Positions 18,093-25,978 of a stretch of DNA of 60,147 nt are shown here, in pieces. A program made the translations under genes and the position numbers. The stretch covers positions 1 through 60,147 of the forward strand of contig JAFQJE010000005.1 of the NCBI GenBank assembly GCA_017415145.1, read 5' to 3'. Numbering within the stretch: the stretch's first letter is position 1; every line of letters starts with the position of its first letter. The notes under the pieces are model-generated. The model worked only from the letters and a program-made list of their open reading frames with translations. It was not told where the DNA came from and ran no database searches. Source of the stretch: Clostridia bacterium. Its GTDB lineage: Bacteria > Bacillota > Clostridia > UBA1381 > UBA9506.

Positions 18093-19838
18093 ATGACTAT
18101 ATTTAATGTTTTTACCCTTTTGGGTGGACTTGCCATATTTATATACGGCATGAACCTTATGGGTGAAGGTTTAGAGAAACGCTCAGGCGACAAATTAAAA
18201 ATCATTTTAGAACACCTTACCTCAAGTCCTTTAAAGGGACTTATTTTAGGTATAGTTGTTACCGCAGTTATCCAGAGTTCCTCTGCCACCACCGTTATGG
18301 TTGTAGGTTTTGTTAACTCAGGTATTATGAATATTACTCAGTCAATAGGTGTGTTGATGGGTTCTAACATCGGTACTACAATGACTGCATGGATTCTGAG
18401 TTTAACAGGTATCGAAGGTGAAAGCTTTTTAATTCAGCTTATTAAGCCCTCCACCTTTGCTCCTATCCTTGCCTTTATCGGCGTAGTGTTTACAATGTTT
18501 ACAAAATCCGAAAACAAGAAAAACACCGCTCTTGTTTTAATCGGTTTTGCAATACTTATGACAGGTATGGACTTAATGTCGGCGGCAGTAGAACCCTTGT
18601 CAGAAAGCGAAGCTTTCCAAAGAACACTCATCCTTTTTGAAAATCCGATTTTGGGTGTTATTGTAGGCACATTACTTACTGCAATTATACAATCTTCATC
18701 TGCATCCGTTGGTATTTTGCAGGCTTTGTCTATTTCTACACCAATTTCGTTTGCCACAGCCATTCCGATTATTTTAGGTCAGAATATCGGTACAACAGTG
18801 ACTGCACTGCTTTCTTCAATTGGTACAAACAGAAATGCAAGACGTACTGCAGTACTCCACTTTTTAATTAAAGTTATCGGGGTTATAGTTTTCCTTATTC
18901 CCTTCTACGTCATACAGTTTACAGTAGGGTTTGACTTTTTGGGAGACAATGTAACACCTGCAAGCATAGCTATATTCCATACTATTTTCAACTTGATTTC
19001 AACACTTGTACTGTTCCCATTCTGTAAGCAGCTTGAAAAACTTGCATATCTTGTCATCAAGGATGCAGATACCGAAGAAGAAGTACAGTTACTTGATGAG
19101 CGTCTTATTCCAACACAGTCAATCGCTATCGCCCGTGCAAAGAAGGTTACAAACGATATGGCACACCTTTCTCGCGAAAGCGTTTTAATGGCTTTGGGAT
19201 TAATGCAGGAGTATAATCAGGAAACAGTAGATAAACTCTATGAAATGGAAGAAAAAGTTGACAACTACGAGGACAAGCTTGGAACGTATCTTGTAAAGCT
19301 TTCGCGTGAGAGTCTGAATACAGAAGACGCACACACAGTATCAACACTGCTCCATACAATAGGTAACTTCGAGCGTCTGAGCGACCACGCTATAAACATT
19401 GTTAAGGTTGCAAAAGAAATGCACGATAAGAACCTCACTTTCTCCAGTGCATGTTCAGATGAAATCAAGGTTATTACAAATGCTTTGATTGAAATTATGG
19501 ATATTACAACAGACTCATTTATAAGCAACGATTTAGAAAAAGCAAAATATGTTGAGCCATTAGAACAGCTTATAGACAAACTCAACATCAAGATGAAGAA
19601 CAGACACATCATGCGTCTGCAGCAGGGTGACTGCTCTATCGAAGCAGGCTTTGTATTCTCTGATTTATTGACAAACTACGAACGTATTGCTGACCATTGT
19701 TCAAACATTGCCGTTTGTCTTATCGAGGTTGCAAATGACAGCTTTGAAACCCACGAATATTTAAACCATGTAAAATTCGACGGTCAAAATGATTTTGTGG
19801 AAAGATACGAAAATTACAAGAAAAAATATACTATATAA
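18093..19838 (+). CDS. Na/Pi cotransporter family protein with C-terminal PhoU domain
   Basis: This 581-residue protein has the NptA/YjbB architecture. The N-terminal 310 residues contain two inverted Na/Pi cotransporter repeats, each with the QSSSA signature (VIQSSSATTVM near residue 65 and IIQSSSASVGI near 200). Residues of about 345-560 are a PhoU-like helical bundle facing the cytoplasm. The family moves inorganic phosphate with Na+, in import or export. ATG 18093 follows GGAGG with good spacing; a TTG just upstream is less likely. A paralog lies at 28810-30552, about 9 kb downstream in the same orientation. A bidirectional terminator separates it from aroQ. Confidence 0.9.
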   Translation: MTIFNVFTLLGGLAIFIYGMNLMGEGLEKRSGDKLKIILEHLTSSPLKGLILGIVVTAVIQSSSATTVMVVGFVNSGIMNITQSIGVLMGSNIGTTMTAWILSLTGIEGESFLIQLIKPSTFAPILAFIGVVFTMFTKSENKKNTALVLIGFAILMTGMDLMSAAVEPLSESEAFQRTLILFENPILGVIVGTLLTAIIQSSSASVGILQALSISTPISFATAIPIILGQNIGTTVTALLSSIGTNRNARRTAVLHFLIKVIGVIVFLIPFYVIQFTVGFDFLGDNVTPASIAIFHTIFNLISTLVLFPFCKQLEKLAYLVIKDADTEEEVQLLDERLIPTQSIAIARAKKVTNDMAHLSRESVLMALGLMQEYNQETVDKLYEMEEKVDNYEDKLGTYLVKLSRESLNTEDAHTVSTLLHTIGNFERLSDHAINIVKVAKEMHDKNLTFSSACSDEIKVITNALIEIMDITTDSFISNDLEKAKYVEPLEQLIDKLNIKMKNRHIMRLQQGDCSIEAGFVFSDLLTNYERIADHCSNIAVCLIEVANDSFETHEYLNHVKFDGQNDFVERYENYKKKYTI

Positions 19839-19844
19839 CAAAAT

Positions 19845-19871
19845 AAAAAAGAGCCTTTCGGCTCTTTTTTT
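19845..19871. terminator. Bidirectional terminator between Na/Pi symporter gene and aroQ
   Basis: AAAAAAGAGCC, loop TTTC, GGCTCTTTTTT: an 11-bp stem usable on both strands, reaching the aroQ stop codon. Confidence 0.88.
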
Positions 19872-20310
19872 ATTTTATATATTCATCTTTAAGTTTGTGC
19901 AACGCCTCAATATATCCCTGTTTTCCCAGACCGCATATCTGAAAGGCGCAAACAGCCTCAATAACTGACGTGTGCCTGAATTCTTCCCTTTTGTGAATAT
20001 CAGATAAATGTACTTCTGCCACGGGAAGCATAACAGTTTCTATTGCGTCACGTATTGCATAACTGTAATGTGTATATGCACCTGCATTTAAGATTATAGC
20101 GTCTACTCGCTCAAAGCAGGAATGAATACAGTCTATAATAGCACCCTCAGAATTTGACTGAAAGCACTCTACCTCGAAACCATATTCTCTACCCTCATCA
20201 GCTACTATTTTCTCTATATCTGCTAGTGTGTCTGTGCCGTAAATTTCAGGTGGTCTTACACCCAGCATATTAAGGTTAGGACCATTGATTAGCATTATTT
20301 TTCCGTACAT
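19870..20310 (-). CDS. aroQ: 3-dehydroquinate dehydratase, type II
   Basis: The 146-residue enzyme catalyses the third step of the shikimate pathway. The signature LINGPNLNMLGVRPPEIYG opens the protein; the essential Tyr is in EIYG, and NSEGAIIDCIH, LNAGAYTHYS, EVHLSDIHKREEFR and ICGLGKQGY are conserved active-site segments. Length is typical of the dodecameric type II enzyme. It lies 11 nt downstream of pflA and may be cotranscribed with it despite the unrelated function. Confidence 0.96.
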   Translation of the reverse strand: MYGKIMLINGPNLNMLGVRPPEIYGTDTLADIEKIVADEGREYGFEVECFQSNSEGAIIDCIHSCFERVDAIILNAGAYTHYSYAIRDAIETVMLPVAEVHLSDIHKREEFRHTSVIEAVCAFQICGLGKQGYIEALHKLKDEYIK

Positions 20311-20321
20311 ACTAACACCTC

Positions 20322-21047
20322 TTACTCACTCAAATAAAGAATGCTTTTTGCGTGTTCCATCATTTCATCTGAAGGAGGTTTTACTTCCTTTAACGGATAA
20401 TCTATGCCTAATTTTTCCCATTTCGGTTTTCCGAATGAATGATAAGGGAGAATTTCAATCTTTTCAACAGTTTTCAAACTGTCTGCAAGTTCTTTAATTT
20501 TAGCCAAAGAGTCGTCGCTTCCTGTAACACCCGGAACTAAAACGTGTCTTATCCACATCGGCTTGCCTATATCTGAAAGATAGTGAGCAAACTCAATGAT
20601 ATTTTTATTGGTATGACCTGTAAGCTCTGTATGGGCATCTTCATCAAATTCTTTAATATCCAGCATTACAAGGTCGGTAACATCCAACATTTTTTTAAAT
20701 TTTTCGTCATCTTTATTCCATGGTTGAGCAGATGTATCGAGTGTCGTGTGAATACCCGCCTGACGAGCCAGGGTAAAGAGTTCTGTAACAAACTCTGCCT
20801 GAAGCATAGGTTCTCCGCCTGAAACTGTAATTCCACCACCGTTTTTCCAGTATGTTTTATAACGCAATGCTTTTTTTACAAGCTCTGATGCCTCCTGCTG
20901 TTCACCGCCCATTGTCCATGTGTCGGGGTTGTGGCAATACTTACATCTCATTGCACATCCTGCTAAAAAAGTGATAAATCTAACACCAGGTCCATCAACA
21001 AGACCAAAGGTTTCTATAGAATGAACATAACCCTTCATGGTTAACAT
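20322..21047 (-). CDS. pflA: Pyruvate formate-lyase activating enzyme
   Basis: This 241-residue radical SAM protein installs the glycyl radical on PflB. CAMRCKYC is the CxxxCxxC cluster motif and VDGPGVRFITFLAGC is the family N-terminus; GGEPMLQAEF is the SAM-binding GGE motif. Two in-frame starts are possible (ATG 21047 or ATG 21038), each with an AAGGA at acceptable spacing; the longer is given. The gene lies 100 nt downstream of pflB and the two probably share a transcript. Confidence 0.95.
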   Translation of the reverse strand: MLTMKGYVHSIETFGLVDGPGVRFITFLAGCAMRCKYCHNPDTWTMGGEQQEASELVKKALRYKTYWKNGGGITVSGGEPMLQAEFVTELFTLARQAGIHTTLDTSAQPWNKDDEKFKKMLDVTDLVMLDIKEFDEDAHTELTGHTNKNIIEFAHYLSDIGKPMWIRHVLVPGVTGSDDSLAKIKELADSLKTVEKIEILPYHSFGKPKWEKLGIDYPLKEVKPPSDEMMEHAKSILYLSE

Positions 21048-21147
21048 TCCTTTCCTTAAAAAGTAAAAGTCGTCTTATCTAAATACGTTCGCCTTAAAAA
21101 TACATGAGGTTGCCGCCATCGGCGACAACCCCACTGTTTTTTGTAAA

Positions 21148-23403
21148 TTACATTGATTCGTGGCAGGTACGTGCGATAACGTCTAACTGCTGTTCACGTG
21201 TTAAGTCAATAAACTTAACTGCGTAACCTGATACACGGATTGTAAAGTTTGCGTATTCAGGCTTTTCAGGATGTTCCATCGCATCTAATAACTTATCCTT
21301 ACCGAATACGTTAACGTTCAAGTGGTGAGCACCCTGGTCAAAGTAACCATCTAAAATATTAACTAAGTTGTTTGTACGTTCCTCATCGTCATGGCCTAAT
21401 GCATCAGGGCTGATTGTCTGAGTATTTGAAATACCGTCTAATGCCCAGTGATAAGGTAATTTTGCAACAGAGTTTAATGATGCCAATAAGCCATTTTCTT
21501 CTGCACCGTAAGCGGGGTTAGCACCAGGTGATAAAGGTGCACCTGCTTTTCTGCCGTTAGGCATATCAGCTGTAGCCTTACCATATACAACGTTTGATGT
21601 AATTGTAAGGATAGAGGTTGTAGGTTCAGAATCTCTGTATGTGTGATGCTTTTTGATTAAGCTTACAAATTTACCCAGCAACCAAACAGCGATATCGTCA
21701 GCACGGTCATCATCGTTACCGTATTTGGGGAAGTCGCCTTCAATTTCAAAGCTCTTCGCTACGCCTGTTTCTTCATCACGGATAACCTTAACTTTTGCGT
21801 ACTTGATAGCACTGAGTGAGTCAACAACGTGTGAGAAGCCTGCAATACCTGTAGCAAATGTACGACGTACATCTGTGTCGATTAATGCCATTTCAGCTGC
21901 TTCGTAGTAATATTTATCGTGCATGTAATGGATAGCGTTCAATGTATGAACATAAAGCTTTGCAAGCCATTCCATCATAGCTACATACTTTTCTATAACT
22001 TCATCATAATCAAGATATTCGCTTGTGATAGGACAGTATGCGGGTCCAACCTGATCTAAAGTTTTTGCATCCTTACCGCCGTTGATAGCATAAAGTAAGC
22101 ACTTAGCAAGGTTAGCACGAGCACCGAAGAACTGGATTTCCTTACCTGTCTGTGTTGCTGATACACAACAGCAGATAGAATAGTCGTCGCCCCATACAGG
22201 CTTCATAACATCATCGTTTTCATACTGAATTGAGCTTGTTGCAATTGAAACCTCTGAAACGTATTTCTTGAAGGTTTCAGGAAGAGCTGATGAGTAAAGA
22301 ACGGTTAAGTTCGGCTCAGGAGCAGGTCCCATGTTTTCTAATGTATGAACAAAACGATAGTCTGTCTTTGTTACCATTGAACGGCCGTCCATACCGATAC
22401 CACCAACTTCAAGCGTTGCCCAAACGGGGTCACCTGAGAAGAGTTGGTTGTAATCAGGTGTACGTGCAAATTTAACCATACGAAGCTTCATTACGAAATG
22501 GTCTACCATTTCCTGTGCCTGAGCTTCTGTGATGATACCTGCATCGATATCACGCTTAAAGTAGATATCTAAGAATGTTGCAATTCTACCAACACTCATT
22601 GCAGCACCGTTCTGTGTTTTGATAGCAGCAAGGTAGCCAAAGTATAACCACTGAATAGCTTCTTTAGCATTTTTAGCAGGCTGTGAAATATCATAGCCAT
22701 AGCTTTCTGCCATAACCTTCATATCTTTTAAGGCCTTAATCTGCATTGCAACTTCTTCACGAGCGCGCAATACGCTGTCACGCATACTTGTTTCGCCACA
22801 AGCTACCATGTCCTTCTGCTTCTGCTCAATTAAGAAATCAATACCGTATAAAGCCACACGACGGTAGTCACCTACGATACGACCACGAGCATATGCATCC
22901 GGAAGACCTGTAATAATCTTATTGTGTCTTGCCTTCTTCATTTCAGGTGTATATACATCAAATACAGCCTGGTTGTGTGTACGGCAATACTCTGTGAAAA
23001 TTCTGCCTAATTCAGGATCAGGTGTGTAACCGTTTGCTTCACAAGCCTTCATAGCCATCTTAATTCCACCAAAGGGCATAAATGCACGCTTTAAGGGTTT
23101 GTCTGTCTGAAGACCAACAACAGCTTCTAGATCCTTCATGCTTTCATCAATATATCCGGGAGCGTGTGATGTGATTGTAGATACAACATTTGTATCCATA
23201 TCGAGTACGCCGCCCTTTGCTCTTTCTTCCTTCTGGAGTTCCTGCAATTTTCCCCAAAGCTTATTTGTCGCATCTGTAGGACCAGCTAAGAAAGACTCAT
23301 CACCATCATAAGGTGTATAGTTTTTCTGGATAAAGTCGCGAACGTTAACTTCCATTTTCCAAATGCGACCGTTAAATCCATCCCATTGTTTGAAATCTAC
23401 CAT
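21148..23403 (-). CDS. pflB: Formate C-acetyltransferase (pyruvate formate-lyase)
   Basis: The 751-residue glycyl-radical enzyme splits pyruvate with CoA into acetyl-CoA and formate during fermentation. The active-site cysteines lie in [13 protein letters not shown] near residue 420, the substrate region in [10 protein letters not shown], and the radical glycine in the C-terminal RVSGYAVKF. The full length is intact. AGGAGG precedes the ATG. The enzyme is destroyed by oxygen once activated, which supports an anaerobic host. Its long leader contains two palindromic elements that could be operators. Confidence 0.97.
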   Translation of the reverse strand: MVDFKQWDGFNGRIWKMEVNVRDFIQKNYTPYDGDESFLAGPTDATNKLWGKLQELQKEERAKGGVLDMDTNVVSTITSHAPGYIDESMKDLEAVVGLQTDKPLKRAFMPFGGIKMAMKACEANGYTPDPELGRIFTEYCRTHNQAVFDVYTPEMKKARHNKIITGLPDAYARGRIVGDYRRVALYGIDFLIEQKQKDMVACGETSMRDSVLRAREEVAMQIKALKDMKVMAESYGYDISQPAKNAKEAIQWLYFGYLAAIKTQNGAAMSVGRIATFLDIYFKRDIDAGIITEAQAQEMVDHFVMKLRMVKFARTPDYNQLFSGDPVWATLEVGGIGMDGRSMVTKTDYRFVHTLENMGPAPEPNLTVLYSSALPETFKKYVSEVSIATSSIQYENDDVMKPVWGDDYSICCCVSATQTGKEIQFFGARANLAKCLLYAINGGKDAKTLDQVGPAYCPITSEYLDYDEVIEKYVAMMEWLAKLYVHTLNAIHYMHDKYYYEAAEMALIDTDVRRTFATGIAGFSHVVDSLSAIKYAKVKVIRDEETGVAKSFEIEGDFPKYGNDDDRADDIAVWLLGKFVSLIKKHHTYRDSEPTTSILTITSNVVYGKATADMPNGRKAGAPLSPGANPAYGAEENGLLASLNSVAKLPYHWALDGISNTQTISPDALGHDDEERTNNLVNILDGYFDQGAHHLNVNVFGKDKLLDAMEHPEKPEYANFTIRVSGYAVKFIDLTREQQLDVIARTCHESM

Positions 23404-23456
23404 TTTTCTTCCTCCTATTCACGGGTATATATGTACCAACACAGGTCATTTTTTTA

Positions 23457-23468
23457 CCTATATATAGG
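23457..23468 (-). promoter_or_regulatory. Perfect 12-bp palindrome in the pfl leader
   Basis: CCTATATATAGG is a perfect palindrome between the predicted pfl transcription start (about 23484) and the ribosome binding site. A second imperfect palindrome (GGTATATATGTACC, 23424-23437) lies 20 bp nearer the gene. They may be operator sites; the binding protein is unknown. Confidence 0.35.
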
Positions 23469-23490
23469 CACTCTTACCATATCCTAAAAT

Positions 23491-23519
23491 ATAATAACAC
23501 AAGCGTTATTTTTTGTCAA
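23491..23519 (-). promoter_or_regulatory. pflB promoter
   Basis: On the minus strand TTGACA (23519-23514), 17 bp, TATTAT (23496-23491). The start-to-ATG leader is about 80 nt. Confidence 0.85.
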
Positions 23520-23648
23520 CAATTTGTATAGCGAAATTTTACATAAAAAAACATTTTTTTTGCAAATAAAAACTATAATAAATTGACAACCCAAATTTCC
23601 TATAAGTCACAATATATTTATAGTATGACCTTATGAAAAACAACAAAA

Positions 23649-23668
23649 TGATAATGATTATTATTTTC
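23649..23668. promoter_or_regulatory. Fur-family box between pflB and mntP
   Basis: TGATAATGATTATTA matches the Gram-positive 7-1-7 Fur box (TGATAAT-N-ATTATCA) at all but one specified position, and 23650-23668 matches the classical 19-bp Fur consensus at 17 positions. It lies about 54 bp upstream of the mntP -35 element and about 130 bp upstream of the pfl -35 on the other strand. The remaining sequence of 23520-23720 is AT-rich and I see no gene in it. Confidence 0.5.
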
Positions 23669-23721
23669 AATTTAATTATATTCAATATTTTCCAGTTTGT
23701 CAAGTGTTTTATAAAAAAATA

Positions 23722-23750
23722 TTGACATTTTTTTCTTGCTATGCTAAAAT
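23722..23750 (+). promoter_or_regulatory. mntP promoter
   Basis: TTGACA (23722-23727), 17 bp, TAAAAT (23745-23750) with an extended -10 (TGC). The start falls about at 23757, immediately before the riboswitch P1 stem. Confidence 0.88.
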
Positions 23751-23757
23751 ATCTCTG

Positions 23758-23848
23758 TACTCGATGAGGGAGTAGCATGCGCTTTGGCGTAGTAAGTCAA
23801 CAACACCGACCTTTGCGGTCTGGCTTGCTTTAAATTGCGAGACTCATG
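23758..23848 (+). ncRNA. yybP-ykoY (Mn2+) riboswitch aptamer
   Basis: The conserved pattern is present: P1 5' strand GATGAG, then GGGAGTAGC, AGTAAGTCAACAACACC, the GACC/GGTC helix followed by CTGGC, and GCGAGACTCAT closing P1. The element stands between a consensus promoter and mntP, a manganese exporter and a classic target of this class. Its expression platform consists of two tandem terminator hairpins (23840-23876 and 23893-23926). Mn2+ binding is expected to stabilise P1 and turn the operon on. Confidence 0.92.
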
Positions 23849-23876
23849 TATGCATAGCCTTACATGCGTCTTTTTA
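23840..23876 (+). terminator. First terminator of the Mn riboswitch
   Basis: GACTCATGTA and TACATGCGTC pair (one mismatch) and are followed by TTTTT. The 5' arm includes the P1 3' strand, so ligand-bound P1 and this hairpin exclude each other. Confidence 0.75.
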
Positions 23877-23892
23877 TAAAATCACTTATGAC

Positions 23893-23926
23893 AAGTATGG
23901 CTGATGCCATACTTTTTTATTTTTTC
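23893..23926 (+). terminator. Second terminator of the Mn riboswitch leader
   Basis: AAGTATGGC, loop TGAT, GCCATACTT forms a perfect 9-bp stem followed by TTTTATTTTT, just before the mntP ribosome binding site. Its segment 23899-23912 can instead pair with 23848-23859, in the first hairpin. Confidence 0.8.
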
Positions 23927-23936
23927 GGAGGATTAT

Positions 23937-24521
23937 ATGGAGCTTGGTATAATATTTTTTACAAACAGCATTTTGCTTGGGATAGGCCTCGCCATGGATG
24001 CTTTTTCCGTATCAATGGCAAACGGTCTTAATGAACCAAACATGAAAACAGAAAAACTCCTTTCAATTGCAGGAGTATTTGCCGTATTTCAGGCTGTTAT
24101 GCCCCTTTTAGGTTGGCTATGTATACACACGGTTGTTGAACATTTTAAGGCGTTTGAGAACTTCATTCCGTGGATTGCACTTATACTTTTATGTTACATC
24201 GGCGGCAAAATGCTCGCAGATGGCATAAAGTGCAAAAATGAATGTCCTGAGCCAATCAAACTCGGAATAGTTTCACTGATTGTACAGGGTATTGCCACTT
24301 CTATTGACGCTTTGTCTGTAGGATTTACCATCGCTGACTATAATTTCACGTCTGCAATTATATGTGCACTCATTATTGCAGCAGTAACTTTTGCAATATG
24401 CATCGGCGGACTTATAATAGGAAAAAAATTCGGAACGTTACTTTCAAATAAAGCGCAACTTCTGGGTGGTTTGATACTTATAGGCATTGGTATTGAAATT
24501 TTCGTTACGGGAATTATTTAA
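23937..24521 (+). CDS. mntP: Manganese efflux pump MntP
   Basis: This 194-residue, six-helix membrane protein exports Mn2+. The two inverted halves each carry the conserved acidic motif: GLAMDAFSVSMANGL near residue 15 and GIATSIDALSVGF near 115. CGGAGG precedes ATG 23937 by 7 nt; an 11-codon upstream extension would start inside the second terminator hairpin and is rejected. The gene follows a Mn2+ riboswitch and is followed 33 nt later by an OadB-like gene with no terminator between, so the two appear to share the Mn-responsive transcript. Confidence 0.93.
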   Translation: MELGIIFFTNSILLGIGLAMDAFSVSMANGLNEPNMKTEKLLSIAGVFAVFQAVMPLLGWLCIHTVVEHFKAFENFIPWIALILLCYIGGKMLADGIKCKNECPEPIKLGIVSLIVQGIATSIDALSVGFTIADYNFTSAIICALIIAAVTFAICIGGLIIGKKFGTLLSNKAQLLGGLILIGIGIEIFVTGII

Positions 24522-24554
24522 TGGTAGATATATATTTTTTAAGAGGTGTTCTTT

Positions 24555-25694
24555 ATGGAATTTTTATTAGAAGGTTTTTATGACGTTACATGGCAAAAAT
24601 GCGTGATGTATGCAGTAGGTATTCTGCTCATATATCTTGCTATTAAAAAACAGTACGAACCCTCACTTCTTTTACCCATGGGTTTTGGTGCAATTTTGGT
24701 AAACCTACCTCTTTCCGGTGTTGTTAATTACGAAATGTCAGGCATAGGCGAAGTAGCAGGTATTATTGAATGGTTGTATGATATCGGTATTCACGCATCA
24801 GAAGCTATGCCACTTTTACTCTTTATCGGCATCGGTGCTATGATTGACTTTGGTCCCCTTCTTTCAAACCCAAAGATGTTCTTATTTGGTGCAGCAGCTC
24901 AGTTCGGTATTTTCTTCGTTGTTGCAGCGGCAGTTATCTTAGGCTTCGATTTGAAAGACGCAGCTTCTATCGGTATTATAGGTGCAGCTGACGGTCCTAC
25001 ATCTATTTTAGTATCTCAGGTGCTAAAATCCAACTATATAGGTCCAATTGCCGTTGCGGCATACTCGTATATGGCACTTGTTCCCATTATTCAGCCTGCT
25101 GTTATAAAAGCAACCACAACAAAAAAAGAGCGTATGATACGCATGCCCTACAACCCTTCAAATGTTTCTAAGGGACTCCGTATTGCATTCCCCATTATCG
25201 TTACATTTATCGCAGGCTTTGTAGCACCTCAGTCTGTATCATTAGTGGGCTTTTTGATGTTCGGTAACTTAATCCGTGAATGTGGTGTATTAAACACTCT
25301 TTCAGATGCGGCACAGAATATCTTGGCAAATCTTGTAACACTCCTTTTGGGTATTACAATTTCATTCAGTATGAGAGCTGAACAGTTCGTAAACGTACAG
25401 ACACTCCTTATTATGGGGCTTGGTCTTGTGGCGTTTGTATTCGATACGGCAGCAGGTGTGTTCTTTGCAAAAATTATCAACCTTTTCTCAAAGAACAAAA
25501 TTAATCCTATGGTTGGTGCTGCAGGAATTTCAGCATTCCCCATGTCTGCAAGAGTCGTGCAGAAGTTAGGGCTCGAGGCTGACTCACAAAACCACTTACT
25601 TATGCACGCAGTAGGTGCTAATGTTTCAGGTCAGATAGCATCAGTTCTGGCAGGCGGTATGATTTTAAATCTCATACCCCAGATGATTAAATAG
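24555..25694 (+). CDS. OadB-like beta subunit of a Na+-translocating decarboxylase
   Basis: The 379-residue membrane protein matches the beta subunits of oxaloacetate, methylmalonyl-CoA and glutaconyl-CoA decarboxylase Na+ pumps. The hallmark GIIGAADGPTSILVSQ, containing the essential Asp, is present, as is the GAAGISAFPMSARVVQ region. These proteins normally need an alpha subunit and a biotin carrier to drive Na+ transport; neither lies within 20 kb. AGAGG is spaced 8 nt from ATG 24555. The gene is followed by a tiny gamma-like gene and appears cotranscribed with mntP. Confidence 0.9.
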   Translation: MEFLLEGFYDVTWQKCVMYAVGILLIYLAIKKQYEPSLLLPMGFGAILVNLPLSGVVNYEMSGIGEVAGIIEWLYDIGIHASEAMPLLLFIGIGAMIDFGPLLSNPKMFLFGAAAQFGIFFVVAAAVILGFDLKDAASIGIIGAADGPTSILVSQVLKSNYIGPIAVAAYSYMALVPIIQPAVIKATTTKKERMIRMPYNPSNVSKGLRIAFPIIVTFIAGFVAPQSVSLVGFLMFGNLIRECGVLNTLSDAAQNILANLVTLLLGITISFSMRAEQFVNVQTLLIMGLGLVAFVFDTAAGVFFAKIINLFSKNKINPMVGAAGISAFPMSARVVQKLGLEADSQNHLLMHAVGANVSGQIASVLAGGMILNLIPQMIK

Positions 25695-25707
25695 GGAGGC
25701 GTAAACT

Positions 25708-25878
25708 ATGACAAACTTTTTAGCTAAAATCGGATACTTTGTAGCAGACAAGGTCAATATTCAGGATTTAGGCAGTGCCTTTAAACTCATGGGACAGGGT
25801 ATGTTGGGCATTTTCGTAGTTATGGCTGTTATCGCCTTAATCGTGTATCTGCTGACAAAAGTTCCTGCAAACAAATAA
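25708..25878 (+). CDS. Small membrane protein, OadG-like gamma subunit (56 aa)
   Basis: A short reading frame with a strong ribosome binding site (GGGAGG, 8 nt before the ATG) encodes 56 residues: an amphipathic N-terminal half and one hydrophobic segment (about 32-50, GMLGIFVVMAVIALIVYLLT) followed by KVPANK. Size, single helix and position 13 nt after the beta-subunit gene match a minimal decarboxylase gamma subunit, which anchors the complex. It lacks the zinc-binding tail and the Pro/Ala-rich linker of full OadG. The annotation rests on context as much as on sequence. A terminator follows directly. Confidence 0.75.
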   Translation: MTNFLAKIGYFVADKVNIQDLGSAFKLMGQGMLGIFVVMAVIALIVYLLTKVPANK

Positions 25879-25883
25879 AACAC

Positions 25884-25909
25884 GGGTGCTTCAGCACCCT
25901 TACTTTTTA
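25884..25909 (+). terminator. Terminator of the mntP-oadB-oadG operon
   Basis: GGGTGC, loop TTCA, GCACCC followed by TTACTTTTT. Confidence 0.85.
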
Positions 25910-25978
25910 CATTTTATTTATACTCATGACACATACTATTGGTAATATATAGTTATAAACTTTTTAGGAGGATGCAAA

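Noticed and set aside
17918-18292. 124-codon minus-strand frame opposite the first Na/Pi symporter start
   Set aside because: It runs antisense through a clear gene and its promoters, has no ribosome binding site and resembles no family.
23491-23530. Rex operator at the pflB promoter
   Set aside because: TTGTTGACAAAAAATAACG is only loosely similar to the Rex palindrome and most of the match is the -35 box.
23539-23778. 79-codon minus-strand frame between pflB and mntP
   Set aside because: It crosses the mntP promoter and Fur-type box, lacks a ribosome binding site and has very biased composition.
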